From positions 2,170,001 through 2,234,000 of the forward strand of contig CAWEZI010000005.1 in the NCBI GenBank assembly GCA_963813525.1: 64,000 nt of DNA, in the 5' to 3' direction. Under the pieces are notes generated by a model. It saw only the letters and a list, made by a program, of their open reading frames with translations. It was not told where the DNA came from and ran no database searches. Each line of letters starts with the position of its first letter. Within the stretch, counting starts at the first letter, position 1. The stretch comes from Bog-756 sp963813525 (lineage in GTDB: Bacteria; Actinomycetota; Acidimicrobiia; Acidimicrobiales; RAAP-2). Position numbers and translations under genes: made by a program. This document shows positions 8,843-17,380 of the stretch, piece by piece.

Positions 8843-10156
8843 CTAGGCGTCGGTCTTCCGCTCTCCGATCTTCTCGAAAGTGCGGGCCACGGTTCCGAGG
8901 TCGACAATTCCGGTGCGTGGTTCCTGATCCGGCCGCCGTCGCGACACCGTCGAAGTGTCCACCGTGCTGGCCTCGGCCCGCAATGCGCCCACCGTGCACT
9001 TCTGGCGAGGCCGGACCACGAAAGGTTCGTAGTGGAAATGGCGCATGGCGTTGAGGTGAGTGATCTTGTCGATCTCCTCGTCCTCCACCTGGGCCAGGTA
9101 CTTCATCAGCGCCTCGGGGGAGTGGGGCCAAGTCGAGTCGGAGTGGGGGTAGTCGCATTCCCAGGTGATGTTGTCGATATTGAGGTATCGGCGGTTGTCG
9201 ACCCCGAAGGCATCGTCGATGAAACAGGTGATGACCCTCTCCTTGAACAGTTGGCTCGGCAGGTAGTCACCGAAGTCCTGACCGGTCCAGGCACGGTGGT
9301 GCTGGTAGACGTAGTCGAAGCGCTCGAGGGCGTAGGGGATCCAGCCGATGCCCCCCTCGGACAGGGCGAAGCGGAGATCGTCGAACTTGCGCAGCACCGG
9401 CGACCACAGGAGATCGGCCGCCGCTTGCACCGTGTTCATCGGCTGCAGGCTGATCATCACGTCGATGGGAGCATCGGCGGCGGTGATGATCAACTCGGAC
9501 GAGGACCCGATGTGCATGCACACGACCATCTCCTCGTCGGCGCAGGCCGTCCAGAACGGGTCCCAGTGGTCGCTGTGGAAGGAGGGCCACCCCAGCTTGG
9601 CCGGGTTCTCCGAGAAGGTGACGGCGTGGACGCCCTTGGCTGCCATCCGGTGTACCTCGGCCGCTCCCAGCTCCGGGTCCCACATCACGGGCAGGGAGAG
9701 CGGGATGAAACGACCGGGTTCTGCGCCGCACCACGCCTCCACGTGCCAGTCGTTGTAGGCCTGGATCATGGCCAGGGCCTCACCGGCGTCGGTGGCGGCC
9801 CGGCGGGCGAAGAGCTGGCCACAGAACTGCGGGAAGGACGGGAAGCACATGGAGCCCAGCACCCCGTTGGCGCTCATGTCGCGGACCCGCTCGTGGACGT
9901 CGTAGCAACCGAGCCGCATTTCGGTCAGCGAGCTCGGTTCGATGCCGTACTCGTCAGGAGGCCGCCCCACGACGGCGTTGAGGCCCACATTGGGAATCTC
10001 GCTGCCGTTGTAGTGCCAGAAGTCGGTTCCGTCCTCACGATGGATGAGCTGAGGGGCCTTGTCCTGGTAGCGGGAGGGGAGCCGTCCATCGAACATGCCT
10101 GGCGGCTCGACCACGTGGTCGTCCACGCTGACCAGAATCAGATCTTCGGTCCTCAT
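8843..10156 (-). CDS. Amidohydrolase-related metal-dependent hydrolase or decarboxylase
   Basis: 437-residue member of the amidohydrolase-2 family, TIM-barrel enzymes that hydrolyse or decarboxylate using a divalent metal. The early D-x-H type motif is SVDDHVVEPPGMF, MHIG lies mid-barrel, and ITWECDYPHSDSTWPHSPE near the C-terminal third carries the expected Asp. ATG 10156 is preceded by GGGAGG 7 bases upstream on this strand; a GTG 15 bases earlier is less likely. It sits between a thiolase-like gene and a crotonase, and similar proteins recur in actinobacterial lipid and aromatic clusters. Substrate unknown. Confidence 0.82.
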   Translation of the reverse strand: MRTEDLILVSVDDHVVEPPGMFDGRLPSRYQDKAPQLIHREDGTDFWHYNGSEIPNVGLNAVVGRPPDEYGIEPSSLTEMRLGCYDVHERVRDMSANGVLGSMCFPSFPQFCGQLFARRAATDAGEALAMIQAYNDWHVEAWCGAEPGRFIPLSLPVMWDPELGAAEVHRMAAKGVHAVTFSENPAKLGWPSFHSDHWDPFWTACADEEMVVCMHIGSSSELIITAADAPIDVMISLQPMNTVQAAADLLWSPVLRKFDDLRFALSEGGIGWIPYALERFDYVYQHHRAWTGQDFGDYLPSQLFKERVITCFIDDAFGVDNRRYLNIDNITWECDYPHSDSTWPHSPEALMKYLAQVEDEEIDKITHLNAMRHFHYEPFVVRPRQKCTVGALRAEASTVDTSTVSRRRPDQEPRTGIVDLGTVARTFEKIGERKTDA

Positions 10157-10303
10157 TTGGCTACCTCCCACCCCTCGCTACGGTTACGGCCGAACTGTCC
10201 CTCGTTACCGGCTCCGGGCACGACCCAACGTCGGCTGGCACGGCCCCCGATGATGATAGGCGGGCCGGCCAGAACCCACTGCCATCGCCGTCGGTGCCGC
10301 CGA

Positions 10304-11755
10304 TCACCGGTGGGCGGTGACCACTCTCCGCTCGCCGGTGGTCACGGTCACCGGGGAGTCGGCCAGGTCCTCCTCGGGACCGGCCGGCTCGTCGAGCCGG
10401 GCGTAGGTGCGCGAGCCGTCGACCAGCTCGGCGATGAGCGCCGTCCACTCCGGCCCCTCCCGCGAATACACGGTGGAATAGGCGATCACCCGCGCCGTTC
10501 CGTCCGCCGGACGGGCGAGGGGCACCGTGGGGGGAGCGTCGGTGTCGGCCGTCGCCGTGGTGGCCGGGGTCGACGGGCCCGGACGGGTGGAGAGCAGCGC
10601 CGCGCTGTGGCTGGTCATGTGCATGCCCACCCCGCTCACCAGCCCGAGTGAATCAGGATCGTGCCGGAGAACCTGGGTCATGGCCGCCAGTGCATGGGTC
10701 GAGTAGTTGCTGCCCGGTCCACCGTGGTAGGGGAGGCCCCCGGTGACGGTGAGCGGGCGGTCGTCCCCGGGACCGATGCCGAGGGCGTCGCGGGCAAAGG
10801 AGAGAGAGCTCCCAAAACAGGAGTAGAGGTCGAGGTGGGCGACCTCGTCGACCGAGAGGCCCCCGGTGGCCGCCGCCATGGCCTGGGTCATGGCTTGGGC
10901 CATGGCCGGCGAACGCCACGGCTCGGGTCGGGTGGCCATGGTGGCTGGATCCTCGGCCACGGCGGCTCCCCGCAGGTACACCCTCCGGTCGGCGGCTATC
11001 CCTAGGGCGTCGGCCTCGGCCTCGGTGGCCACCAGGACGGCGGCGGCCATATCCACGTCCATGATGGCCGTCATCAGCTTGGTGTAGGGCGAGGACACCA
11101 TGCGGTTGGACGGCGACGGCGTGATGATCTCGTCGGCGCTCCGGGCCGTGGGGAACCAGGCCTGGGCCGGCTGGGAGGCGGCCACCTCGGTCAGGGGCGC
11201 CATGAGCCGGCCGAGCTCCCGACGGTGATCGGCAGGGGAGATGCCGAGGTGGATGCGACGGGCCGTATCCAGGAGGGCGAAGGTGAGATAGGCCTGGTAG
11301 ATCCCGTGGCGGGCCTCGTCCTTGTCGATGGATATGGGGAAGGGCTGGGGTTCCTCGGGCGGATGCGACCAGGCCGGGTCGGGAACATGGCGACGGGTGG
11401 CGAGAGCCTCCCCTCCGACGATGAGGGCCAGGTCGAGCTCCCCTTTGGCCATGGCCGCCGCCGTCTCGCCCAGCAGCCGGACAGGGACCGATCCTCCGAG
11501 CCCGGAGTAGCGGGAAACCGCGGGAGCGGCGCCCAGCCGTTCGGCCAGCCGGCCGCAGGGATCGTCGTACTCCCACGATTGGCAGTAGACCACCTGGATG
11601 CTGTCGAGTGCGGCGACGGCCGACGGGCACCCGGCGTCATTGGCCGCCTCTCGGGCCAGCGACTCCCACATGTCGAGAGGTTCGGGCGCGGGCTCCTCGT
11701 GCCAGGTGCGGCGGGCTACCCCGATGATGCACGCCGCCCGCGGATCCACGGTCAC
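10304..11755 (-). CDS. Thiolase-fold protein lacking the catalytic cysteine, with extra C-terminal domain
   Basis: 483 residues, longer than a normal thiolase. The fold is recognisable from CIIGVARRTW near the N-terminus to GGLPYHGGPGSNYSTHA near residue 350, which corresponds to the His motif of thiolases. The region where the nucleophilic Cys should lie reads YSGLGGSVPV, without Cys. After about residue 395 a Pro/Thr-rich linker leads to a beta-rich tail (ARVIAYSTVYSREG) resembling an OB-like domain. Known cysteine-less thiolase homologues act as lipid-transfer-type or retro-aldol proteins; that role is only a possibility here. The GTG start lies one base after the stop of the acyl-CoA dehydrogenase gene, so the two are coupled. 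Confidence 0.75.
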   Translation of the reverse strand: MTVDPRAACIIGVARRTWHEEPAPEPLDMWESLAREAANDAGCPSAVAALDSIQVVYCQSWEYDDPCGRLAERLGAAPAVSRYSGLGGSVPVRLLGETAAAMAKGELDLALIVGGEALATRRHVPDPAWSHPPEEPQPFPISIDKDEARHGIYQAYLTFALLDTARRIHLGISPADHRRELGRLMAPLTEVAASQPAQAWFPTARSADEIITPSPSNRMVSSPYTKLMTAIMDVDMAAAVLVATEAEADALGIAADRRVYLRGAAVAEDPATMATRPEPWRSPAMAQAMTQAMAAATGGLSVDEVAHLDLYSCFGSSLSFARDALGIGPGDDRPLTVTGGLPYHGGPGSNYSTHALAAMTQVLRHDPDSLGLVSGVGMHMTSHSAALLSTRPGPSTPATTATADTDAPPTVPLARPADGTARVIAYSTVYSREGPEWTALIAELVDGSRTYARLDEPAGPEEDLADSPVTVTTGERRVVTAHR

Positions 11756-11756
11756 G

Positions 11757-12968
11757 TCAGGAGAGGCGGGCCTGACCGGGCAGCTTCACCGCCCGGTCGG
11801 CGATGATGTTCTTCTGCACTTCTGTCGAACCCCCGCCGATGGTGCTGTAACGCTGGAAGGCGTAGAGCCGGGTCCACTTCCCGCGGTCGACCGCATCCGG
11901 ACCGCCCCGGGCCAGGACGCCGGCCGGCCCCAGCAGGTCGACCGACAGGGCAGCCAGGGTCTGGGCCAGAGCCGACCACTGGAGCTTGGCGAAGGGAACC
12001 TCGGGCCAGTTCTTCTCGCCCTTGATGATCTTGCTCAGGGCCCGCAGCGACAGCAGCCGGGCGAACTCGATGTCGGTCCAGGCCCGAGCCACGCGGTCCC
12101 GTAGGGCGGGATCGTCGAGGGCTGTCGGATTGACCGACCGTGTCGCGGTGACCATGGCCCGTAGATCGGCGGCCAGGATCGAGATCTGTCCGGCGATGCC
12201 CACCCGTTCGTGGCCGAGGGTTCCCATGGCCACCATCCAGCCCTCGCCCTCCCCGCCGAGTCGGCTCTCGAGGGGGATGACGGCGTCGTTGAAGAAGACC
12301 TCGTTGAACATCTCCTCGCCGGCCATGTCGCGGATGGGTCGGGCTTCGATGCCGGGAGTATGCATGTCGATGATGAAAGCGGTGATGCCGTCGTGCTTGG
12401 CCCCCCGTTCGATGGCGGTGGGATCGGTACGGAGGAGGAAGAGTCCCCAGCGGGCCAGGTGGGCGGTGGAGATCCAGATCTTCTGGCCGTTGACCACATA
12501 GGCGTCGCCGTCCCAAGTGGCGGTGGTCCGCAGGTTGGCCAGGTCGTTGCCGGCATCGGGCTCGGAGAAGCCCTGGCACCAGTGGTCGGTGGCGTCGAGG
12601 ATGGAGGGCAGCCAACGCTCCTTCTGCTCGTCGGTCCCCCAGGCGATGATCATCGGGCCGATCTGCCACAACCCGTTGGGATTGAACAGGCCGGGCGTGC
12701 GGTATTCAGCCATCACCTCCGAGTAGATGATGCGCTGCATGGCGGTGGCGTTCCTGCCCCCGTACTCCTCCGGCCAGCCCACGGCCGCCCACCGCCCGCC
12801 GTTGAGCAGGCGCTGCCAGGCCGCCCGCCGGGCCTGGGACTTCTCGCCCGACAAGGAAGAGTCGTCGGCCAGCTCCTCGCTGGCCAGAAAGGGCGGCAGG
12901 TACTCGTCGAGCCAGGCCCGCAGCTCGTCACGGAACGCTTCGTCTTCGGGTGCCAGTGCAAAGTCCAC
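11757..12968 (-). CDS. Acyl-CoA dehydrogenase (larger, alpha-like subunit type)
   Basis: FAD enzyme that introduces a 2,3-double bond into acyl-CoA; 403 residues from GTG 12968 (VDFALAPEDEAFRDELR, the usual family N-terminus). An in-frame GTG at 12992 would add 8 residues; neither has a clear ribosome site. Visible motifs are WCQGFSEPDAGNDLANL, KIWISTAHLARWG, and the C-terminal YSTIGGGSTEVQKNIIADRA. It is first in the minus-strand series with the thiolase-like gene, and it is divergent from a second, shorter acyl-CoA dehydrogenase at 13081. Such long-plus-short pairs form alpha2beta2 enzymes in steroid degradation (for example FadE26/FadE27), which suggests, but does not prove, a heteromer. 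Confidence 0.9.
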   Translation of the reverse strand: MDFALAPEDEAFRDELRAWLDEYLPPFLASEELADDSSLSGEKSQARRAAWQRLLNGGRWAAVGWPEEYGGRNATAMQRIIYSEVMAEYRTPGLFNPNGLWQIGPMIIAWGTDEQKERWLPSILDATDHWCQGFSEPDAGNDLANLRTTATWDGDAYVVNGQKIWISTAHLARWGLFLLRTDPTAIERGAKHDGITAFIIDMHTPGIEARPIRDMAGEEMFNEVFFNDAVIPLESRLGGEGEGWMVAMGTLGHERVGIAGQISILAADLRAMVTATRSVNPTALDDPALRDRVARAWTDIEFARLLSLRALSKIIKGEKNWPEVPFAKLQWSALAQTLAALSVDLLGPAGVLARGGPDAVDRGKWTRLYAFQRYSTIGGGSTEVQKNIIADRAVKLPGQARLS

Positions 12969-13080
12969 GGCACAGGAGGTTAGCCGCAGCACTCAGGGGG
13001 CGACCGCCCTCGGCTGTCGGCCGGCCCTCTACACTGTCCGCCGACCGCCCAGATCATCGATGCCACCCCGGGGGTAGACC
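12969..13080. promoter_or_regulatory. Divergent promoter region between two acyl-CoA dehydrogenases
   Basis: 112 bases separate the two divergent starts, so both promoters must lie here. No convincing -35/-10 pair was found and the AARCGAACGTTTG motif is absent. CCACCCCGGGGGTAG just before the plus-strand start is the only symmetric element seen. Confidence 0.4.
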
Positions 13081-14181
13081 GTGGATTTTACGTTCGACGC
13101 CGAACAGCTCGCCTTGCAGGACGTTGCCCGGCGGGCCATGGACGACGTGGGGCCCGAAACCCTGCGGGAGCTGGCAGACGATCCGGCCGGTGTCACCCCC
13201 GAGGGGTGGAACCGCTTGGTGGAGCTCGGTTGGACCGGACTCCTGGTTCCGGGTGAGGGAGCCGGGCTGCTGGAGATGGGCATCGTCCTCGAGCAGATGG
13301 GGCGGGTCCCGCTGCCGGGGCCGTTCTTTTCGTCGGCGGTGATGGCCACGCTGGCCGCTAGAGCGCTGGGAGCCGACGGATTGTTGGGGGATCTTTCCTC
13401 CGGCCAGAAGCGCGGAACGGTGGCGTTGCACGAGCAGGGGAGTGGCCACCCCCTCTCGACGGTCAGGGCCCGGGCGCGACGGAAGGGCTCGGGTTGGGTG
13501 GTGACCGGAACCAAACCCATCGTCCCCGACGGCCACACCGCCGACTGGGCCATCGTGGTGGCCCTGGCCGAAGAGGGAACCCGTTCCTTCCTTCTCCACA
13601 GTCCCCAAGCCGAGGCGGTCCCCTCTCTCGATCCGACCCGCAAGCTGGCTCGTCTGGTGCTCGAGGAGGAGCCGGTCGAACCACTGGGACCGGCCGGCGA
13701 CCAGACGATTCTGTGGCGCCAGGTATGGGACGACATCTGTGTCGGCCTGGCCGCTGAGTTGATCGGGGTGTCCGACCGCGCTCTCGAAGAGGCGGTCGAG
13801 TACGCCAAGGTGCGGGTCGTCTTCGATCGTCCCATCGCCTCGTTCCAAGCCGTCAAGCACAGGATCGTCGACATGTACCACTCGTTGGAGATGGGACGGG
13901 CCGGCGTTCACTTCGCCGCCTGGGCCGCCGACACCGGGGCTCCCGAGCGGGGCCGGGCCGCCGCCATGGCCGCCGCCTACACCTCCGAAGCGGCGGTGCG
14001 GGTCACCGGCGACAACATCCAGGTCCACGGGGGGGTGGGGTTCACCTGGGCCAACGACGCTCACTTCCTCTTCAAGCGGGCCAAGCAGAACGAGGTCCTT
14101 ATGGGTGGCAGCAGCTACGAGTGGCACCGCCTGGCCGCCATGTTGGTCGATCAGCCCGGTGTCCTGGTCGACCAGCACTGA
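13081..14181 (+). CDS. Acyl-CoA dehydrogenase (shorter, beta-like subunit type)
   Basis: 366 residues, starting at GTG 13081 with VDFTFDAEQLALQDVARRA. FAD and substrate-binding landmarks include FDRPIASFQAVKHRIVDM and QVHGGVGFTWANDAHFLFKR. It is shorter and more diverged than the enzyme encoded on the other side of the promoter, as is typical of the partner subunit in heteromeric steroid acyl-CoA dehydrogenases. It is followed after 36 bases by an LLM oxidoreductase in the same direction. Whether this chain is itself catalytic was not determined. Confidence 0.88.
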   Translation: MDFTFDAEQLALQDVARRAMDDVGPETLRELADDPAGVTPEGWNRLVELGWTGLLVPGEGAGLLEMGIVLEQMGRVPLPGPFFSSAVMATLAARALGADGLLGDLSSGQKRGTVALHEQGSGHPLSTVRARARRKGSGWVVTGTKPIVPDGHTADWAIVVALAEEGTRSFLLHSPQAEAVPSLDPTRKLARLVLEEEPVEPLGPAGDQTILWRQVWDDICVGLAAELIGVSDRALEEAVEYAKVRVVFDRPIASFQAVKHRIVDMYHSLEMGRAGVHFAAWAADTGAPERGRAAAMAAAYTSEAAVRVTGDNIQVHGGVGFTWANDAHFLFKRAKQNEVLMGGSSYEWHRLAAMLVDQPGVLVDQH

Positions 14182-14217
14182 TCCCGACCGGAACCGAGCG
14201 AAGATCGCCCGGGCAGC

Positions 14218-15102
14218 GTGCTCGCCTTCCACCTCTTTCTGCCCCAGATGCGCCTCTCGCCGGAGGCTCTGGTGGCCCGAGCCGAAGCGGCCGAAGAAGC
14301 CGGCTTCGAGGGTCTCGCCCTCATGGACCACCTGGTCACCCCCGGGGCACCGGAACATCCTGTTTACGAGGCCTTCACCACGGCCACCTGGCTGGCCGCG
14401 GCCACCGACCGTCTGCGCCTCGGCCATCTGGTCCTCTGTGACGCCTTCCGACATCCGGCCGTCCTGGCCCGTCAGGCGGTGACCCTCGATCATCTGTCGG
14501 GGGGCCGTTTCGAGCTCGGGATCGGGTCCGGCTCGACCCCGGCAGAGTTGGTGGCCTCCGGTTTCGGGGTGCGGAGTGCCGCCGTTCGTCGACGCCGGCT
14601 CCAGGAGACCCTGGAGTTGCTCACCCGGTTCTGGACGGGCGAACCGGTCGAGTTCGAGGGTGAGTTCTTCACCGTCGAGGGTGCTCGGCAACTACCTGTT
14701 CCCCTGGGCAGGATCCCTCTGCTGATCGGGGGGACCGGGCCGGAGACCCTGGCCCTGGTGGCCCGCTACGCCGACTGGTGGAACGTGCCCATGCATCACC
14801 TGGACCGGCGCACCCGGGCCCGGTCCGCCATCGGCTCGGCCCACGTTTCGGTACAGGTCCTGGTCACCCTCATCACCGACGAGGGCCGGCGCACCGAGAC
14901 GGTCGAGCTGGCTTCTCGCCGATTCGGGCGGATGGGCGAAGAGGCCCACGTGGTGGGGAGCGGACCCGAGATCGTGGAGCAGCTGCAGACACTGGAAGCC
15001 GAAGGGGTGGAGAGGGTCTACGCCTGGTTCACCGACTTCGCCCCGTTGGCTACCTTGGCCGCCTTCGGCCAGCAGGTCATTGCCGCCGTGAACCGATCAT
15101 GA
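14218..15102 (+). CDS. LLM-class (F420-dependent type) oxidoreductase
   Basis: 294-residue luciferase-like TIM-barrel flavin or F420 enzyme. Typical segments are AEAAEEAGFEGLALMDHL, AVTLDHLSGGRFELGIGSG and VERVYAWFTDFAPL. Actinobacterial members usually use F420, and several occur beside acyl-CoA dehydrogenases, but cofactor and substrate are inferred from family only. The start is GTG 14218, 36 bases after the dehydrogenase, so the two probably form one transcript. The C-terminus converges on the CoA ligase gene. Confidence 0.85.
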   Translation: MLAFHLFLPQMRLSPEALVARAEAAEEAGFEGLALMDHLVTPGAPEHPVYEAFTTATWLAAATDRLRLGHLVLCDAFRHPAVLARQAVTLDHLSGGRFELGIGSGSTPAELVASGFGVRSAAVRRRRLQETLELLTRFWTGEPVEFEGEFFTVEGARQLPVPLGRIPLLIGGTGPETLALVARYADWWNVPMHHLDRRTRARSAIGSAHVSVQVLVTLITDEGRRTETVELASRRFGRMGEEAHVVGSGPEIVEQLQTLEAEGVERVYAWFTDFAPLATLAAFGQQVIAAVNRS

Positions 15103-15158
15103 CCGCCATCTGACCTGACCTGACCCGGGCACCGCCGCCGGTCCCTGCCGGTCGTCGG

Positions 15159-16517
15159 TCAATCCCGGTCGAGGACCCTCTTGGCTTTGTAGCCGGCGCG
15201 TGGAATGGTGTCGCGGGACAGCACCTCGAGTGTGGCTACCACGCCCAGGGTCTCTTTGATGTTCGCCCTTATCCGGTCGGCTACTTGATCTCGGATGCCG
15301 TCGTCCTCGGTGGCCATCTCGACCCTCACCTCGAGTGGCGCCGGACCCTCGTCGGGCCGGATCACCTGGTACTCGAGTGAGGGCTTGGCCACCAGCGGCT
15401 CGGTGCGCAAGGAGGCTTCGAGTTCGGACAGTTGGAACCGGGTGCCCTGGCAGCTCAGAAGGTCGGCGAATCGTCCCCCCCACAGTCCGCGGATCGACGT
15501 CTCGCCGCAGGGACAGGGCTGGCGGAGGATGGCGCACGCCTCCTCCAGGTCGTAGCGCAGCAACCCGTTGTCCCGGTCGAGGGTGGTCACCGTCAGGTTG
15601 CCCCATTCGCCGTCGGGTACCTCCCGGCCCGTCGTGGGGTCGACCGCCTGCACGACGGCCCAGTCCTCGTGGATATGGGCACCGGGTGACTGACCGCACG
15701 GACCGCCCACGTAGGCGTAGCACTCGGCCCCGGCGGTCATGAGGGGCATGCCCCCGCGACCCAGTCCGAAGCCCGGTGGAGCGCGCAGTCCGGTCAGTCC
15801 CGCATCCTCGAGGGGGATCCCCAATTTAGTGGCCACCTCGATGAACCGCCCGGTGGCAAAGCCCATGAAGGGAATGTCGGGTGTGACCCTGGTCCAGAAC
15901 CGGACGGCCTGTTCGGCCAGTTCGTCGGTGTCGGGCGGGGGCACCCACAGGGAGAGCAGGCCCATGTACTCATAGGTCCCTTGCAGCATGACCCCGCCCC
16001 CATAGAGATAGGCGGGATGGGCGTGGGTCACGATCATCCCGGGCCGGTAACCCATGCGCCACCAGTTGCGGGCGCCCGACTCGTACTCGACCCACAGGTC
16101 CCGCCGTGTCCATACCGTGATGGTGGGCTGTCCGGTGGTGCCCGTCGAGGTACCCAATCGCACAGCCTGGCGCGGGTCGGTGAACCGGTAGCCCCCCCAA
16201 GGGGGGAGGGACGCTTCGGAATCGCGCAGGTCCTGCTTGACCGTCGAGGGCACGGCGGACAGATCGTCGACCGAGGATATGTCTCCAGGGGCAGCCACCC
16301 CGGCGGCAACGAGCTTGTCGCGGAAGAGTGGGACCGGTCCTCCGAGGATGCGGTCGATCATCCGACCCAGACGTTCGTTCTGCAATTGCCGGCGCTCGTC
16401 GGTGGACATGGCCTGTTTGGCCGGATCCCACAGGGTCTGCCCTTCGGGACGGGGGAGCGGTCCGAGGCTCCCCGGTCCGAACGGCGGGGTGGAGACGACG
16501 ACCTCTTCGCTGCTCAT
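15159..16517 (-). CDS. Phenylacetate-CoA-ligase-like adenylate-forming enzyme
   Basis: ATP-dependent activation of a carboxylic acid to its acyl-CoA; 452 residues, close to PaaK. The AMP-binding P-loop is LGTSTGTTGQPT, followed by the PaaK-like HAHPAYLYGGGVMLQGTYEY. GEWGNLTVTTLDRDN and a C-terminal RAGYKAKRVLDRD supply the adenylation and catalytic-Lys region. CAILRQPCPCGE recalls the Cys-rich segment of PaaK. It lies 119 bases downstream of the TetR gene on the same strand, opposite the P450 operon, so it may activate the same compound the P450 hydroxylates. Substrate not identifiable. Confidence 0.85.
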   Translation of the reverse strand: MSSEEVVVSTPPFGPGSLGPLPRPEGQTLWDPAKQAMSTDERRQLQNERLGRMIDRILGGPVPLFRDKLVAAGVAAPGDISSVDDLSAVPSTVKQDLRDSEASLPPWGGYRFTDPRQAVRLGTSTGTTGQPTITVWTRRDLWVEYESGARNWWRMGYRPGMIVTHAHPAYLYGGGVMLQGTYEYMGLLSLWVPPPDTDELAEQAVRFWTRVTPDIPFMGFATGRFIEVATKLGIPLEDAGLTGLRAPPGFGLGRGGMPLMTAGAECYAYVGGPCGQSPGAHIHEDWAVVQAVDPTTGREVPDGEWGNLTVTTLDRDNGLLRYDLEEACAILRQPCPCGETSIRGLWGGRFADLLSCQGTRFQLSELEASLRTEPLVAKPSLEYQVIRPDEGPAPLEVRVEMATEDDGIRDQVADRIRANIKETLGVVATLEVLSRDTIPRAGYKAKRVLDRD

Positions 16518-16636
16518 GCCGGTGATGGTAGCGACCCAGGTGGCCGGCGCGTCGCCCGGGGTGGCCTACGTCGTCCCGGTCGTCCCTGTCGATGGCAGCG
16601 AGGCTCGAGTGGTTCCAGCCCAGTCGGGGGCAAGAC

Positions 16637-17257
16637 TCAGGTCGGAGGCATGCCTTCCAGGATGGCGGCCGCCTCGTCCGCCCGGGCCCGAAAGGCCTCG
16701 GTGGGCTCGGTCCCCGCCTCCAGCACGCCGGCCACGTGTTCGAAGAAGATGCCGACCAGCAGACTGACCATCATCCGGGCCATAGCCGGCTTGCCCTCCG
16801 GTGAGGTCAGTGGAGGCTGGTGCCCGTCGAGCCACTGCACGAGCGACTCCCGGGTGGCAGCGAACAGGTCGCCCCCCACTGCGAAGGCAGTGTCGTCGCC
16901 CCGCATGACCTCACCCATCATCAAGCGGACGAAGTCCTCCACCTCGAGCATCGAGCAGAGGATGTCGTAGAGGAGATCGCCGAGGCCGGAAACCGGTTCA
17001 CGTGCCACCGAGGGGAGGGAAGCGGCGGCGAGGCCGTCGATGAACCCGCGTTCCTCGAGCACAGCCACCAGCAGGTCTTTCTTGGAGGGGAAGTAGTGGT
17101 AGAGCGACGCCACGTTGAGACCGGCCGCCGCCGCCAGGTTGCGCATGCTGGTGCCGTCCACGCCCTGTTGCGACATCAGGGTGAGGGCGGTGCTCAAGAT
17201 GTGCTGGCGTTGGGTCGATCCTGACGGACGTACGTTGGGTTCGCGGGGGGCAGCCAC
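16637..17257 (-). CDS. TetR-family transcriptional repressor
   Basis: 206 residues from GTG 17257. The helix-turn-helix spans about residues 36-58 (TSMRNLAAAAGLNVASLYHY), followed by FPSKKDLLVAVLEERG, the classic TetR DNA-binding end; the C-terminal half is a helical ligand-binding domain. It is divergent from the P450 gene, with the palindrome AAACGAACGTTTG between them, and an almost identical site lies at 1529-1541. The likely role is repressor of its own gene, the P450 operon and the transporter/thiolase unit, released by the pathway substrate or its CoA ester. The effector is unknown. No good ribosome site is visible, so the start is uncertain by a few codons. Confidence 0.88.
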   Translation of the reverse strand: MAAPREPNVRPSGSTQRQHILSTALTLMSQQGVDGTSMRNLAAAAGLNVASLYHYFPSKKDLLVAVLEERGFIDGLAAASLPSVAREPVSGLGDLLYDILCSMLEVEDFVRLMMGEVMRGDDTAFAVGGDLFAATRESLVQWLDGHQPPLTSPEGKPAMARMMVSLLVGIFFEHVAGVLEAGTEPTEAFRARADEAAAILEGMPPT

Positions 17258-17302
17258 CCCACCATTGTGGACCGTGACGAGGGTCGACAGCGGGACTAGG
17301 AT

Positions 17303-17315
17303 AAACGAACGTTTG
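17303..17315. promoter_or_regulatory. Operator-like site between tetR and P450 genes
   Basis: AAACGAACGTTTG, with inverted arms AAACG and CGTTT around AA, sits 45 bases from the TetR start and 65 from the P450 start. GGATAAACG and TTGATATG flank it. The near copy at 1529-1541 makes it a good candidate for the TetR binding site. Confidence 0.6.
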
Positions 17316-17380
17316 ATATGCTGGTTGTGAACAGCTAAAGATCCCGTTCCGCCGGGGTCAGGCAAAGGGGAAGAGATCCG

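Noticed and set aside
8732..10651. Long plus-strand open frame opposite the amidohydrolase
   Set aside because: The minus strand carries the amidohydrolase with metal motifs and a ribosome site; the plus-strand translation has no family features and no start signal.
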